A stretch of 40,166 nt of DNA, from assembly GCF_029953285.1 (NCBI RefSeq), contig NZ_JASAOI010000092.1:1-40166 (forward strand), written 5' to 3'. This document shows positions 16,079 through 22,789 of this stretch, piece after piece. Within the stretch, counting starts at the first letter, position 1, and the number at the start of each line of letters is the position of its first letter. Source of the DNA: Yinghuangia seranimata. GTDB lineage: Bacteria > Actinomycetota > Actinomycetes > Streptomycetales > Streptomycetaceae. A model generated the notes under the pieces. That model was not told the origin of the DNA and did not search any database. It saw nothing but the letters and a program-made list of their open reading frames with translations. Both the position numbers and the translations under genes were made by a program.

Positions 16079-17623
16079 TCAGGCGCCCGCTCCCCGGCCG
16101 ACGCCCGCGTACACCTCGGGCTTCGCGCGGCGCAGCCACGCGCCGTACGCCGTCCCGACGACGCCCGCGCCGATGACGAGGGCGGGCAGCACCCAGCGCA
16201 GCGACGAGCCGGCGTCCACGCCGAGCAGGACGCCGAAGTTGTCGACGGCGAGCACGAACACGACGGCGAGGGAGACCGCCGCGACGAGCGGGGCGACGAG
16301 CCGGTTCCAGAGCGTCTCGGGCGCCTCGTCCGGGCCCGCGCCGCCGGACGTGCGGCGGAAGTACACCGCGACGCCCAGCGAGGTCAGCACCAGCAGGAGG
16401 ATCACGCCGAGCGCGCCGACGTTGGTCAGCCAGTTGAACAGCGTGGCCAGCGGGTCCTTCTTCAGCACCGCGAACACGCCGACGACGAGCGCCGCGAGCG
16501 CCGTCTGGGCGAGCGAGCCGATGTGCGGCGAGCCGTGCCGCGCGTGGCTCCGGCCCAACCCGCGCGGCAGGACGCCTTCGCGGCCGAGCGAGAAGAAGTA
16601 GCGGGCGACCGCGTTGTGGAAGGACAGCAGCGCGGCGAAAAGGCTGGTGATGAGGAACGCCTGGGCCACGTCGGAGAATCCGGAGCCGATCTGGTCGTCG
16701 GCGAGCACGAACACGAGGTTCGGGCCGTTCTCCTGCGACTGCGCGACAGCCTGGTTCGCGCCGGTGCCGGTCATCAACGCCCACGCGGTGACCGCGTACA
16801 GCACGCCGATCACGCCGACGGCGATGTAGGTGGAGCGGGCCACCGTGCGGCGCGGGTCCTTGCACTCCTCGCCGTACAACGCCGCCGACTCGAAGCCGGT
16901 GAACGACGCCATGACGAAGCAGAACGCGGCGCCGGTCGAGCCGGCCGTCAGCGCGCTCCACGTGAACGGGTCGAGCGAGACGCCGTGCGGCGCGGCGTGG
17001 AAGGCGCCCGCGTCGAAGACGACGATCGTCGCGGTCTCGATGGTGAGCAGGACGGCGAGCACGCGGGCGTTGAGGTCGACGCGCAGGTAGCCGAGCACCC
17101 CGACGACGGCGATGCCGATCAGCACGATCAGCCACCAGTCCAGGTCCCAGCCGAACTTGTCGTTCAGGAAGTCCGAGGTGGTGAAGCCGAACAGGCCGTA
17201 GATGCCGATCTGCATCGCGTTGTACGCCACCACCGCGACGAACGCGGCGCCGACGCCCGCGACGCGGCCGAGGCCCTGCGAGACGTACGCGTAGAACGCG
17301 CCCGCGCCGGTGATACGGCGGCTCATGGCGGCGTAGCCGGAGCTGAAGACCGCGAGCATCGCCGCGAGGATCAGGTAGACGAGCGGGATGCCGGTCGTCC
17401 CGGTGACCGCGAGGCTCTGCGGCACGCCGCCCGCGGCGACGGTCAGCGGGGCGGAGGCCGCGACGACGAAGAAGACGATGTGCGGGACGCCGAGCGAGCC
17501 GCGGGGGAGCGGCTTGATTTCGGGGGCGGCCGGGTCGGCGGCGGGCACGGCGGCGTCCCCCGACGCGGCGCCGGACGGGACGCCGGAGGGGGCACGGCGG
17601 ATCGGGGGTTCCTCGACGGCCAT
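16079..17623 (-). CDS. APC-family amino acid/amine permease
   Basis: A 514-residue membrane protein with about 12 hydrophobic segments. The first contains the APC signature region (HIVFFVVAASAPLTVAAGG), followed by SRRITGAGAFYAYVSQGLG. The conserved segment FTGFESAALYGEECKDPRRTV is typical of amino acid/polyamine permeases. The N-terminal 45 residues are Ala/Pro-rich and cytosolic. ATG 17623 has GGAG 8 nt upstream. In this cluster it is the likely uptake system for the amine that the GS-like ligase glutamylates, as PuuP is for putrescine in E. coli; substrate inferred. Palindrome D1 is 36 nt upstream. Confidence 0.88.
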   Translation of the reverse strand: MAVEEPPIRRAPSGVPSGAASGDAAVPAADPAAPEIKPLPRGSLGVPHIVFFVVAASAPLTVAAGGVPQSLAVTGTTGIPLVYLILAAMLAVFSSGYAAMSRRITGAGAFYAYVSQGLGRVAGVGAAFVAVVAYNAMQIGIYGLFGFTTSDFLNDKFGWDLDWWLIVLIGIAVVGVLGYLRVDLNARVLAVLLTIETATIVVFDAGAFHAAPHGVSLDPFTWSALTAGSTGAAFCFVMASFTGFESAALYGEECKDPRRTVARSTYIAVGVIGVLYAVTAWALMTGTGANQAVAQSQENGPNLVFVLADDQIGSGFSDVAQAFLITSLFAALLSFHNAVARYFFSLGREGVLPRGLGRSHARHGSPHIGSLAQTALAALVVGVFAVLKKDPLATLFNWLTNVGALGVILLLVLTSLGVAVYFRRTSGGAGPDEAPETLWNRLVAPLVAAVSLAVVFVLAVDNFGVLLGVDAGSSLRWVLPALVIGAGVVGTAYGAWLRRAKPEVYAGVGRGAGA

Positions 17624-17658
17624 GGGCGGGTCTCCAAGGGAGGACGGATCCGGAGTCG

Positions 17659-17678
17659 ATCGTTTGGGGCCGTACGTT
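17659..17678. promoter_or_regulatory. Shared regulon palindrome, copy D1 (variant)
   Basis: ATCGTTTGGGGCCGTACGTT, upstream of the permease gene. One arm is GTTTG, the other CGTAC. It closely matches the reverse complement of copy C. Confidence 0.68.
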
Positions 17679-17691
17679 TTCCGTGTGGCTG

Positions 17692-17708
17692 ATCGTACGG
17701 ATGCAAAC
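17692..17708. promoter_or_regulatory. Shared regulon palindrome, copy D2 (variant)
   Basis: ATCGTACGGATGCAAAC, 67 nt upstream of the MarR start. It has the same left arm as copy C and the same right arm as the canonical sites. Two sites in one divergent gap (D1, D2) would let one regulator control both the permease and its own gene. Confidence 0.62.
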
Positions 17709-17774
17709 AGGCCGCCACAAGAGCTAGATTTCGGGCCAGGGCAGCACGAAGGCACAGGACGGAGCAGGGGCAAC

Positions 17775-18362
17775 GTGGGCGTCGGCAAGCGATCCATCAC
17801 CGAGACCGAGAAGGCCGTCCAGGAACGGCTCGGCGACATCCCGCTGCGCCGCGAGCAGATGGCCGCCGTGTCGAACATCTACCGCGCCGCCACCGCCGTA
17901 CGGCAGCACCTGGAGAACTCGGTGCTGCGCGAGGCCGAGCTGACCTGGACCGCCTTCACCGTGCTGTGGGAGGTCTGGATCTGGGGCGAGTCCGAGACCC
18001 GGCACGTCGCCGAGGACGCCGGCATCTCCAAGGGCACGCTCACCGGCGTCGCCCGGACGCTCGAGTCGCGCGGCCTGCTCACCCGCACCCAGCACGCCTC
18101 CGACGGGCGGCTCGTGCTGCTCGCGCTCACCCCGGCCGGCGAGGAGCTGATGGCGCGGGTGTTCCCGGCGTTCAACGCGGAGGAGGCCTTCGTCACCGAG
18201 GACCTCAGCCCCGCTGAGTGCCTGAAACTTGCGGACGGGCTGCGGAAGATCGTGGCGCGCCTCGAGGCCAAGGGCGAGGAGCGCCGCGAGGAACTGCTCG
18301 CGGGCGAGGCGCCGAAGCCGCGGCGCAGCGGGCGGCGGCCGAGGAACGGCGCGGCCGGATAA
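17775..18362 (+). CDS. MarR-family transcriptional regulator, likely regulon repressor
   Basis: A 195-residue protein. A winged helix lies at about 57-118: TWTAFTVLWEVWIWGESETRHVAEDAG, then the recognition helix ISKGTLTGVARTLESRG, then the wing HASDGRLVLLALTPAG. N- and C-terminal helices would form the dimer, and a basic tail (KPRRSGRRPR) ends the protein. The start is GTG 17775, with AGGGG four and GGAG ten nt upstream. It is divergent from the permease across palindromes D1 and D2. As the only regulator inside the catabolic region, it is the best candidate to bind the shared palindrome. MarR proteins commonly respond to aromatic acids or CoA thioesters. Confidence 0.88.
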   Translation: MGVGKRSITETEKAVQERLGDIPLRREQMAAVSNIYRAATAVRQHLENSVLREAELTWTAFTVLWEVWIWGESETRHVAEDAGISKGTLTGVARTLESRGLLTRTQHASDGRLVLLALTPAGEELMARVFPAFNAEEAFVTEDLSPAECLKLADGLRKIVARLEAKGEERREELLAGEAPKPRRSGRRPRNGAAG

Positions 18363-18367
18363 TCATG

Positions 18368-18395
18368 TTGCCGGGCGGTCCGGCGCGCTCATAGT
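18368..18395 (+). promoter_or_regulatory. Candidate promoter of the tRNA-like pair
   Basis: TTGCCG (18368-18373), a 16-nt spacer and CATAGT (18390-18395). Transcription would begin near 18402, leaving only about 7 nt before the first tRNA-like acceptor stem, much like a real tRNA gene. Confidence 0.45.
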
Positions 18396-18408
18396 CTCCC
18401 GGTGACGA

Positions 18409-18480
18409 CAACGTGTAGCTCAGTCAGCAGAGCACCGGGCTTCCTACCCGGAGGGCGCAGGGGCGGGACCTGCCACGTTG
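18409..18480 (+). ncRNA. tRNA-like RNA 1 (72 nt, anticodon position UCC)
   Basis: It folds as a full cloverleaf of canonical dimensions. Acceptor 7 bp (CAACGTG/CACGTTG, perfect), then T8 A9. D-stem GCTC/GAGC with 8-nt loop AGTCAGCA. Anticodon stem CCGGG/CCCGG with loop CTTCCTA, anticodon 18442-18444 TCC. Variable loop AGGGC. T-stem GCAGG/CCTGC. Core tRNA bases T8, A14, G15, A21, T33 and C48 are kept. The T-loop, however, is GGCGGGA instead of TTCRANN, and G18 is A, so the G18-psi55 contact is lost while G19-C56 could remain. It is not a standard tRNA-Gly. No CCA is encoded. Role unknown. Confidence 0.8.
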
Positions 18481-18482
18481 GA

Positions 18483-18554
18483 CAGCGTGTAGCTCAGCTA
18501 GAAGAGCACCGGGCTCTGGACCCGGAGGGCGCAGGGGCGGAACCTGCCGCGCTG
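18483..18554 (+). ncRNA. tRNA-like RNA 2 (72 nt, anticodon position CUG)
   Basis: The second copy begins 74 nt after the first, with a GA before each copy. Same dimensions. Acceptor CAGCGTG/CGCGCTG (6 Watson-Crick pairs and one U-G). D-arm GCTC-AGCTAGAA-GAGC. Anticodon arm CCGGG-CTCTGGA-CCCGG, anticodon 18516-18518 CTG. Variable loop AGGGC. T-arm GCAGG-GGCGGAA-CCTGC. Relative to copy 1 the acceptor shows a compensatory A-U to G-C change and a U-A to U-G change, which supports a selected fold. Stems are otherwise identical, while the D and anticodon loops differ. It ends 3 nt before the ATG of the next gene. Confidence 0.8.
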
Positions 18555-18557
18555 GCT

Positions 18558-20840
18558 ATGAACGAGAACCTCGCGCAGGTGCGCGCCAACCCGGGCTACG
18601 CCTACGGGCAGCTGGCCAAGGCCTTCGTGACCGCGTCCGACCACGAGGACGCCGCGACCAGGCGACGCGCCGAAGAGCGCATCCGCGACTGGCAACGCGT
18701 CGCGCGCGGGATGGCCGACGGATCGCTCGCCATCGGCAGCCGCACCCCGGTCGCCGGACTGCCCGCCTGGGTCACGCCCACGGTCGTGCGCGGCGGGTTC
18801 GCCACCGGCGAGGCCGCGGCGGGCGGGCCGCTCCTGCCGTACGAGACCGAGACCGCCGAGCGGTTCGGACTGCGCGCGGCCGACCGCGGCGCGCTCTTCG
18901 ACCACTACCTCACCGACGCGGGCGTCGCCGAACTCGGCGCGCTGCTGGACAGCGGCTGCTACGAGGTCGCGGTGCCCGAAGAGGCCGCGCTACTCACCGT
19001 CGCCTGGCTGCTGCGCGCGGGCGACCGGGCGGGCGCGCTCGAACTGCTGGCCGGGATCCGGCCGTTCGCCGACCGGCTCCGCTTCGCGCCGCGGCGCGTC
19101 CTCGAACCGCCCTTCGACGGGACGGCGGTGCACCGCGAGACCGTCGGCGACGTGCGCGACGGGCTCGCCCAGCGGCGCCGCAACCGCAAGGTCGAGACGA
19201 TGAACGAGGCGCTGCGGGTGTGGAACCCGTACGCCGACACGCTGCTCCAGCACTGGCTGGAGACCGTGTCGGAGGGGCGCGTCGCGGCGGTCCGGCCCGA
19301 GGGCTGGGCGCAGCGCGGCCGTGAACTCCTCGACGAGTACGCGCGGTTGGCGGCTTCGCACAAGCTGTGCTCGAAGCACCGCAAGCCGAAGGAGAACCCG
19401 GCGATCCTGCGCGCCGCTCTGGAGGACGCGGTCGCGGGGCGTGCGCTCGCGCCGCATCGGCTCGGGCTGCTGCAGCACGCCGTCGACTCGATGGTCGCCC
19501 GCCGCGGCGCGCCCGGCTCGGAGCGGCACACGGGGCTGCGGGAGCGGCAGGCCGCCGACGCGCTGCACGAGTCGCCGTACCAGCTCGCGCAGATCCTGAT
19601 CGGGCGGCTTTCGGCCGTGCCGCACGGCATCGGGTTGCCGTCGACCGACTGGGTCCTCGAGCCGGTCACCGCGGACGAGGCGCTGGCCACCGGCGTGACC
19701 GAGGGGCGGGAGTTCCCCGACGCGCTGCGGTCCGTCGTCGAGCGCGCGCTGAGCGCTCCGGTGGCGACCCTGGTCGAGCGCGGCGTGGTGCCGTCGGCGG
19801 AGGTGCTGGCCGAGCTCGTGCCGCAACTCGTCGCCGCGACGACGGCCTTGTCGTACCGCGACGCGTCGCTGCGTACGCTCATGACGGCCGTGCACCGGGC
19901 GTTCGCCAACCGGCGCTCGCTGCTGCTCGTCAACCTGGAGAGCCAGGTGCGGATGGACGAGCTGCCGTGGGTGCGGGCGGTCGCGGCGTACCGGCGCGGC
20001 ACCGACGACACGCGGGGCAACGCGCACGCGACGCTCGCCCAGCTCGGCGAACTCGCGCTGCGGGCCTTCCCGGGGACCATCCTGCCGAACCCGCTGCTCC
20101 AGGAACTGCGGGCGCTGGCAAAGCAGTCCGACGTGGTCGTGCCGTTCACCGAGGAACTGGCCGCGGACATCTTCATGGGCACCTTCTCCGCGAAGTTCCT
20201 GCAGGCGGCGCAGCTCGCCGGGGAACTGCTGGAGGGCTCGCTGTACGCCCGCTACTACGGGATCGACTACGCGGCGCTGTCGGCGATGGCCGTGCCGAAG
20301 CAGGCGCGGGCGGCCTGGCCGTCGACGAGCACCCCGCCGGCCGCCGACTTCGCCGCGCTGTGCCGGGAGCGGGCGGGGTCGTCGTCGGGCCGGTCGTGGG
20401 TGGCCGCCAACGGCAAGGTCATCGAGCAGGCGCAGATCCTGACGACGCACAACCTCGCGTTGCTGGTGCACCCGGTCGGCGTCGAGCCGGCGGACGGCTG
20501 GGACGGGCGCGCCCGCGGGGCGTTCACGGCGACGTGCCGGCTCGTGCGGCAGGTCCACAACAACCCGCGGCCGCTCGGCACCATCAAGGACGCGGCGTAC
20601 GCGTGGCGGCAGACGGTGTTCTTCCTGTCGCTGTGCGGGCTCGCCGACCAGATCAGCGTGACGGCGTGGATGCAGGACGAGGCCGCGCGGCAGCCCGACC
20701 ACGTCGCGGCACGCCTTGAGCCCCTCCTTGAAGGGCTGCGCGTGGTGCTGACCGGCGGAACGCTCGGCGACGGCGAGACCCCGATGCACGGTCGGCGCTT
20801 CCTCGGCTGGAGCACGGACGGGCACTGGATGCGGGGCTGA
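18558..20840 (+). CDS. Unrecognised 760-residue protein behind the tRNA-like pair
   Basis: I do not recognise this family. It is a soluble, largely helical protein with no membrane segment or signal peptide and no obvious nuclease, kinase or P-loop motif. A basic, His/Cys-containing stretch (HKLCSKHRKPKENP, about residues 268-281) could contact nucleic acid. It does not look like a Ro/TROVE protein. ATG 18558 is chosen because an earlier in-frame GTG (18402) would translate through the tRNA-like RNAs. No Shine-Dalgarno sequence precedes it, since the upstream bases belong to the second tRNA-like acceptor stem. Co-transcription with the RNAs, and release of a nearly leaderless mRNA by tRNA 3' processing, is plausible. 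A terminator hairpin follows. Confidence 0.85.
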   Translation: MNENLAQVRANPGYAYGQLAKAFVTASDHEDAATRRRAEERIRDWQRVARGMADGSLAIGSRTPVAGLPAWVTPTVVRGGFATGEAAAGGPLLPYETETAERFGLRAADRGALFDHYLTDAGVAELGALLDSGCYEVAVPEEAALLTVAWLLRAGDRAGALELLAGIRPFADRLRFAPRRVLEPPFDGTAVHRETVGDVRDGLAQRRRNRKVETMNEALRVWNPYADTLLQHWLETVSEGRVAAVRPEGWAQRGRELLDEYARLAASHKLCSKHRKPKENPAILRAALEDAVAGRALAPHRLGLLQHAVDSMVARRGAPGSERHTGLRERQAADALHESPYQLAQILIGRLSAVPHGIGLPSTDWVLEPVTADEALATGVTEGREFPDALRSVVERALSAPVATLVERGVVPSAEVLAELVPQLVAATTALSYRDASLRTLMTAVHRAFANRRSLLLVNLESQVRMDELPWVRAVAAYRRGTDDTRGNAHATLAQLGELALRAFPGTILPNPLLQELRALAKQSDVVVPFTEELAADIFMGTFSAKFLQAAQLAGELLEGSLYARYYGIDYAALSAMAVPKQARAAWPSTSTPPAADFAALCRERAGSSSGRSWVAANGKVIEQAQILTTHNLALLVHPVGVEPADGWDGRARGAFTATCRLVRQVHNNPRPLGTIKDAAYAWRQTVFFLSLCGLADQISVTAWMQDEAARQPDHVAARLEPLLEGLRVVLTGGTLGDGETPMHGRRFLGWSTDGHWMRG

Positions 20841-20850
20841 CCGACGCGAC

Positions 20851-20879
20851 GCGGGCCTGCCGGGTTCCGGCGGGCCCGC
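20851..20879 (+). terminator. Terminator hairpin after the 760-residue gene
   Basis: A 13-bp stem with one G-U pair (20851-20863 with 20867-20879) and the 3-nt loop GTT, 10 nt after the stop codon. No T-run. Confidence 0.75.
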
Positions 20880-20883
20880 TCCG

Positions 20884-20889
20884 TACCCT
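20884..20889 (+). promoter_or_regulatory. Possible -10 box of a leaderless transcript
   Basis: TACCCT (TANNNT pattern) ends 6 nt before the ATG at 20896, the position expected for a leaderless actinobacterial promoter. The gene shows no Shine-Dalgarno sequence, which agrees with this reading. Confidence 0.4.
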
Positions 20890-20895
20890 CGACGC

Positions 20896-21540
20896 ATGGC
20901 ACTGCTCCTCCGCGGCCTCGACGACCGCACCGCCGACCAGCTGGTCGCGCTCGCCGGCCTGGCCTGGGCGGACGGCGAGACGATCCACGCCGCCGCCGAG
21001 GCGTTCGGCTGGACGCCGGGCGGACCGCACGACGCGGCGTACCTGACGACGGGCGGGCACCCCGTCTACCCACTCGACTTCGGTGCGCCGGGGCCGGTGG
21101 GGGCGGACACGGCGTGCCTGGTGCCGTTCGCGTACCTGTACGAGGCGTCGGCCGACGACGTCCCCGACGAACTGCTGGGCCTGCGCACCGACCTGACATG
21201 GTTTCGGGGCTATGCGGGCCACGACGCGCGCTGGCGCTACGACCGGACCGCGGGGCGCGGACTCTTCGACGAGACGTGCCACGCCGTGACGGAGCTGTTC
21301 GTCGACCGCCTCGGCCCGGCCGACCTCACCGCCCGGTTCCCCGACGGCACGTCGGACGACGAACGCCCGCCGTGGCACTACGCGGCCTGGCGCCTGCGCG
21401 ACAAGATGCTCCTCGTCGGCCAGGCCGCCGACCCAGTGGCCGACGGAACCTTCGAGTACGCGGCGGTCCGCATCGGCCGCTACCCGACCGGCGCCCGGCT
21501 CCCGTCGCCCGACGACCTGTGGCTGCTGATGGAGGGCTGA
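20896..21540 (+). CDS. Unrecognised 214-residue acidic protein
   Basis: No family recognised. An acidic, soluble protein with many Trp and Tyr residues in its second half (WFRGYAGHDARWRYDRTAGR; PPWHYAAWRLRDKML). Early segments such as LVALAGLAWADGETIHAAAEAFGW suggest helices, and the later part looks mixed alpha/beta. It lies 55 nt after the 760-residue gene on the same strand but beyond its terminator, and is probably translated from a leaderless mRNA. Whether it works with the tRNA-like module is unknown. Confidence 0.75.
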   Translation: MALLLRGLDDRTADQLVALAGLAWADGETIHAAAEAFGWTPGGPHDAAYLTTGGHPVYPLDFGAPGPVGADTACLVPFAYLYEASADDVPDELLGLRTDLTWFRGYAGHDARWRYDRTAGRGLFDETCHAVTELFVDRLGPADLTARFPDGTSDDERPPWHYAAWRLRDKMLLVGQAADPVADGTFEYAAVRIGRYPTGARLPSPDDLWLLMEG

Positions 21541-21665
21541 CGGGCTTTCCCGTGTTGCTCGGCGCCGCGAACCGCCATAATCGACGCGCGACTTCGGCTC
21601 GACGCAGCGCGCGGGCACGGAGGCGTGGGGGGCTACCCGCTGATCACCTGTATCAGGAGTGCCCG

Positions 21666-22028
21666 ATGGACTACACCCGCCGCGACGGCTGCCCGCACTG
21701 GTGCCGAGGCCACGTCGCCTGGCAGACCGGCCCGACCGAGCGACTGCACCACGACGCTTCAGGCGTCACCGTCCGCGTCCCGATTTCGGTGCCGGAGGGC
21801 ACCGAGCGGACCGCCGTCTGGGCGTCGAAGGGGCCCGACACCGACCTCAAGATCATCATTTCCCGCTGCGTCCCGATACCGGGGTCCAACCCGTGGCGCG
21901 TCGACCTCAGCGTCCACCAGGCCCGCCAACTCGCGGGCCTGGCAGATGTGTTCGCCCCGGGCCTCGCGGACGCCCTCCGCAAGGTCGTCGGCGTGGTGAC
22001 CAGCGGGAGGCCCCCGAAGACCCGGTAA
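21666..22028 (+). CDS. Small Streptomyces-type protein, DUF6907-like
   Basis: A 120-residue protein starting at ATG 21666 behind AGGAG (6-nt spacing). Its N-terminus MDYTRRDGCPHWCRGHVAW carries a CPxWC pair typical of short actinomycete proteins of the DUF6907 kind, which often lie near helix-turn-helix genes. The C-terminal half (VDLSVHQARQLAGLADVFAP) resembles the dimer-like helix of these proteins. The function is unknown, and the family name is from memory. It is convergent with the PuuD-like gene across a terminator. The 125-nt gap before it shows no further gene. Confidence 0.72.
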   Translation: MDYTRRDGCPHWCRGHVAWQTGPTERLHHDASGVTVRVPISVPEGTERTAVWASKGPDTDLKIIISRCVPIPGSNPWRVDLSVHQARQLAGLADVFAPGLADALRKVVGVVTSGRPPKTR

Positions 22029-22037
22029 GTTGCCGCC

Positions 22038-22069
22038 GCCCGCACCGGGGTCGGGGCCCCGGTGCGGGC
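22038..22069. terminator. Bidirectional terminator
   Basis: A perfect 13-bp stem (GCCCGCACCGGGG / CCCCGGTGCGGGC) with a 6-nt loop, between convergent genes ending at 22028 and 22073. Confidence 0.85.
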
Positions 22070-22072
22070 GCA

Positions 22073-22789
22073 TTACACGGGGTCGGCCGCCCGCACCCGG
22101 GCGTGCTCGACCAGGGTCTCGAACAGTCCGCGGTTCGCAGGGTCGGTGCCGGCGAGGTCCTCCGGATGCCACTGGACGGCGAGGAACAGCGCTTTGGCGT
22201 CGCGGAGTTCGACGGCCTCGACGGTGTGGTCGGCGGCTCGCGCGGTGACGGTCAGGCCCCGGCCGAGGCGGTCGACGGACTGGTGGTGGTAGCAGGAGAC
22301 GTCCGGGTTCTCGGTACGCACGGCCGCGGCGACGGCCGAGCCCGGGCGGAGCTTCACCGGGTGCACGAGATGGCGGTGGTGGGTCGGCATGTCCTGGGTC
22401 AGGGTGCCGCCCAGGGCCACGTTCACCACCTGCATGCCGCGGCAGACCGCGAGGGTGGGCAGGCCCGCGTCGAGGGCGTGGCGCGCGGCCGCGAGGTCGA
22501 AGGCGTCCTGGGTGTCGTCGACGTCGTAGACCTCCTCGTGGACGTCGGTCGCACCGTACGTGTGGGGCGCGAGGTCGCCGCCGCCCGGCAGGAGGAGGGC
22601 GTCGCAGCGGGCGAGCCGGGCCGGCGCGGACGACGGCTCGGCCGGGTGCATCATGAACGGCTCGCCGCCCGCCTCGTAGACGGCTTCGGCGAGCGCCCGG
22701 GCGGTCACCTCGGCGGCGTACCGCAGGGCCGACGTGCGTTCCGCGAACCGGCAGGGCAGCGCGACCAACGGGCGGCCTGTCGGCCTCAC
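22073..22789 (-). CDS. PuuD-like gamma-glutamyl hydrolase (peptidase C26)
   Basis: A 238-residue enzyme of the gamma-glutamyl-GABA hydrolase type. The Cys nucleophile lies in LAVCRGMQ (C116), and His and Glu in AVQWHPEDL (H208, E210). The segment ALLLPGGGDLAPHTYG is also typical. It starts at GTG 22789, and its GTGA overlaps the TGA of the aldehyde dehydrogenase gene, so the two are translationally coupled. In the Puu pathway this enzyme removes the glutamyl group after aldehyde oxidation. Here it probably releases free product and glutamate from a gamma-glutamyl compound. The start is a best guess because no separate Shine-Dalgarno sequence is seen. Confidence 0.87.
   Translation of the reverse strand: MRPTGRPLVALPCRFAERTSALRYAAEVTARALAEAVYEAGGEPFMMHPAEPSSAPARLARCDALLLPGGGDLAPHTYGATDVHEEVYDVDDTQDAFDLAAARHALDAGLPTLAVCRGMQVVNVALGGTLTQDMPTHHRHLVHPVKLRPGSAVAAAVRTENPDVSCYHHQSVDRLGRGLTVTARAADHTVEAVELRDAKALFLAVQWHPEDLAGTDPANRGLFETLVEHARVRAADPV

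Noticed and set aside
18409-18554. Ordinary tRNA-Gly(UCC) and tRNA-Gln(CUG) genes
   Set aside because: Both lack the TTC T-loop and G18, and their acceptor stems do not fit Gly or Gln identity, so I call them tRNA-like RNAs.
18409-20840. A Ro60/Rsr-YrlA (Y RNA) locus
   Set aside because: The adjacent protein shows no recognisable TROVE or von Willebrand features, and the RNAs lack the long Y stem.
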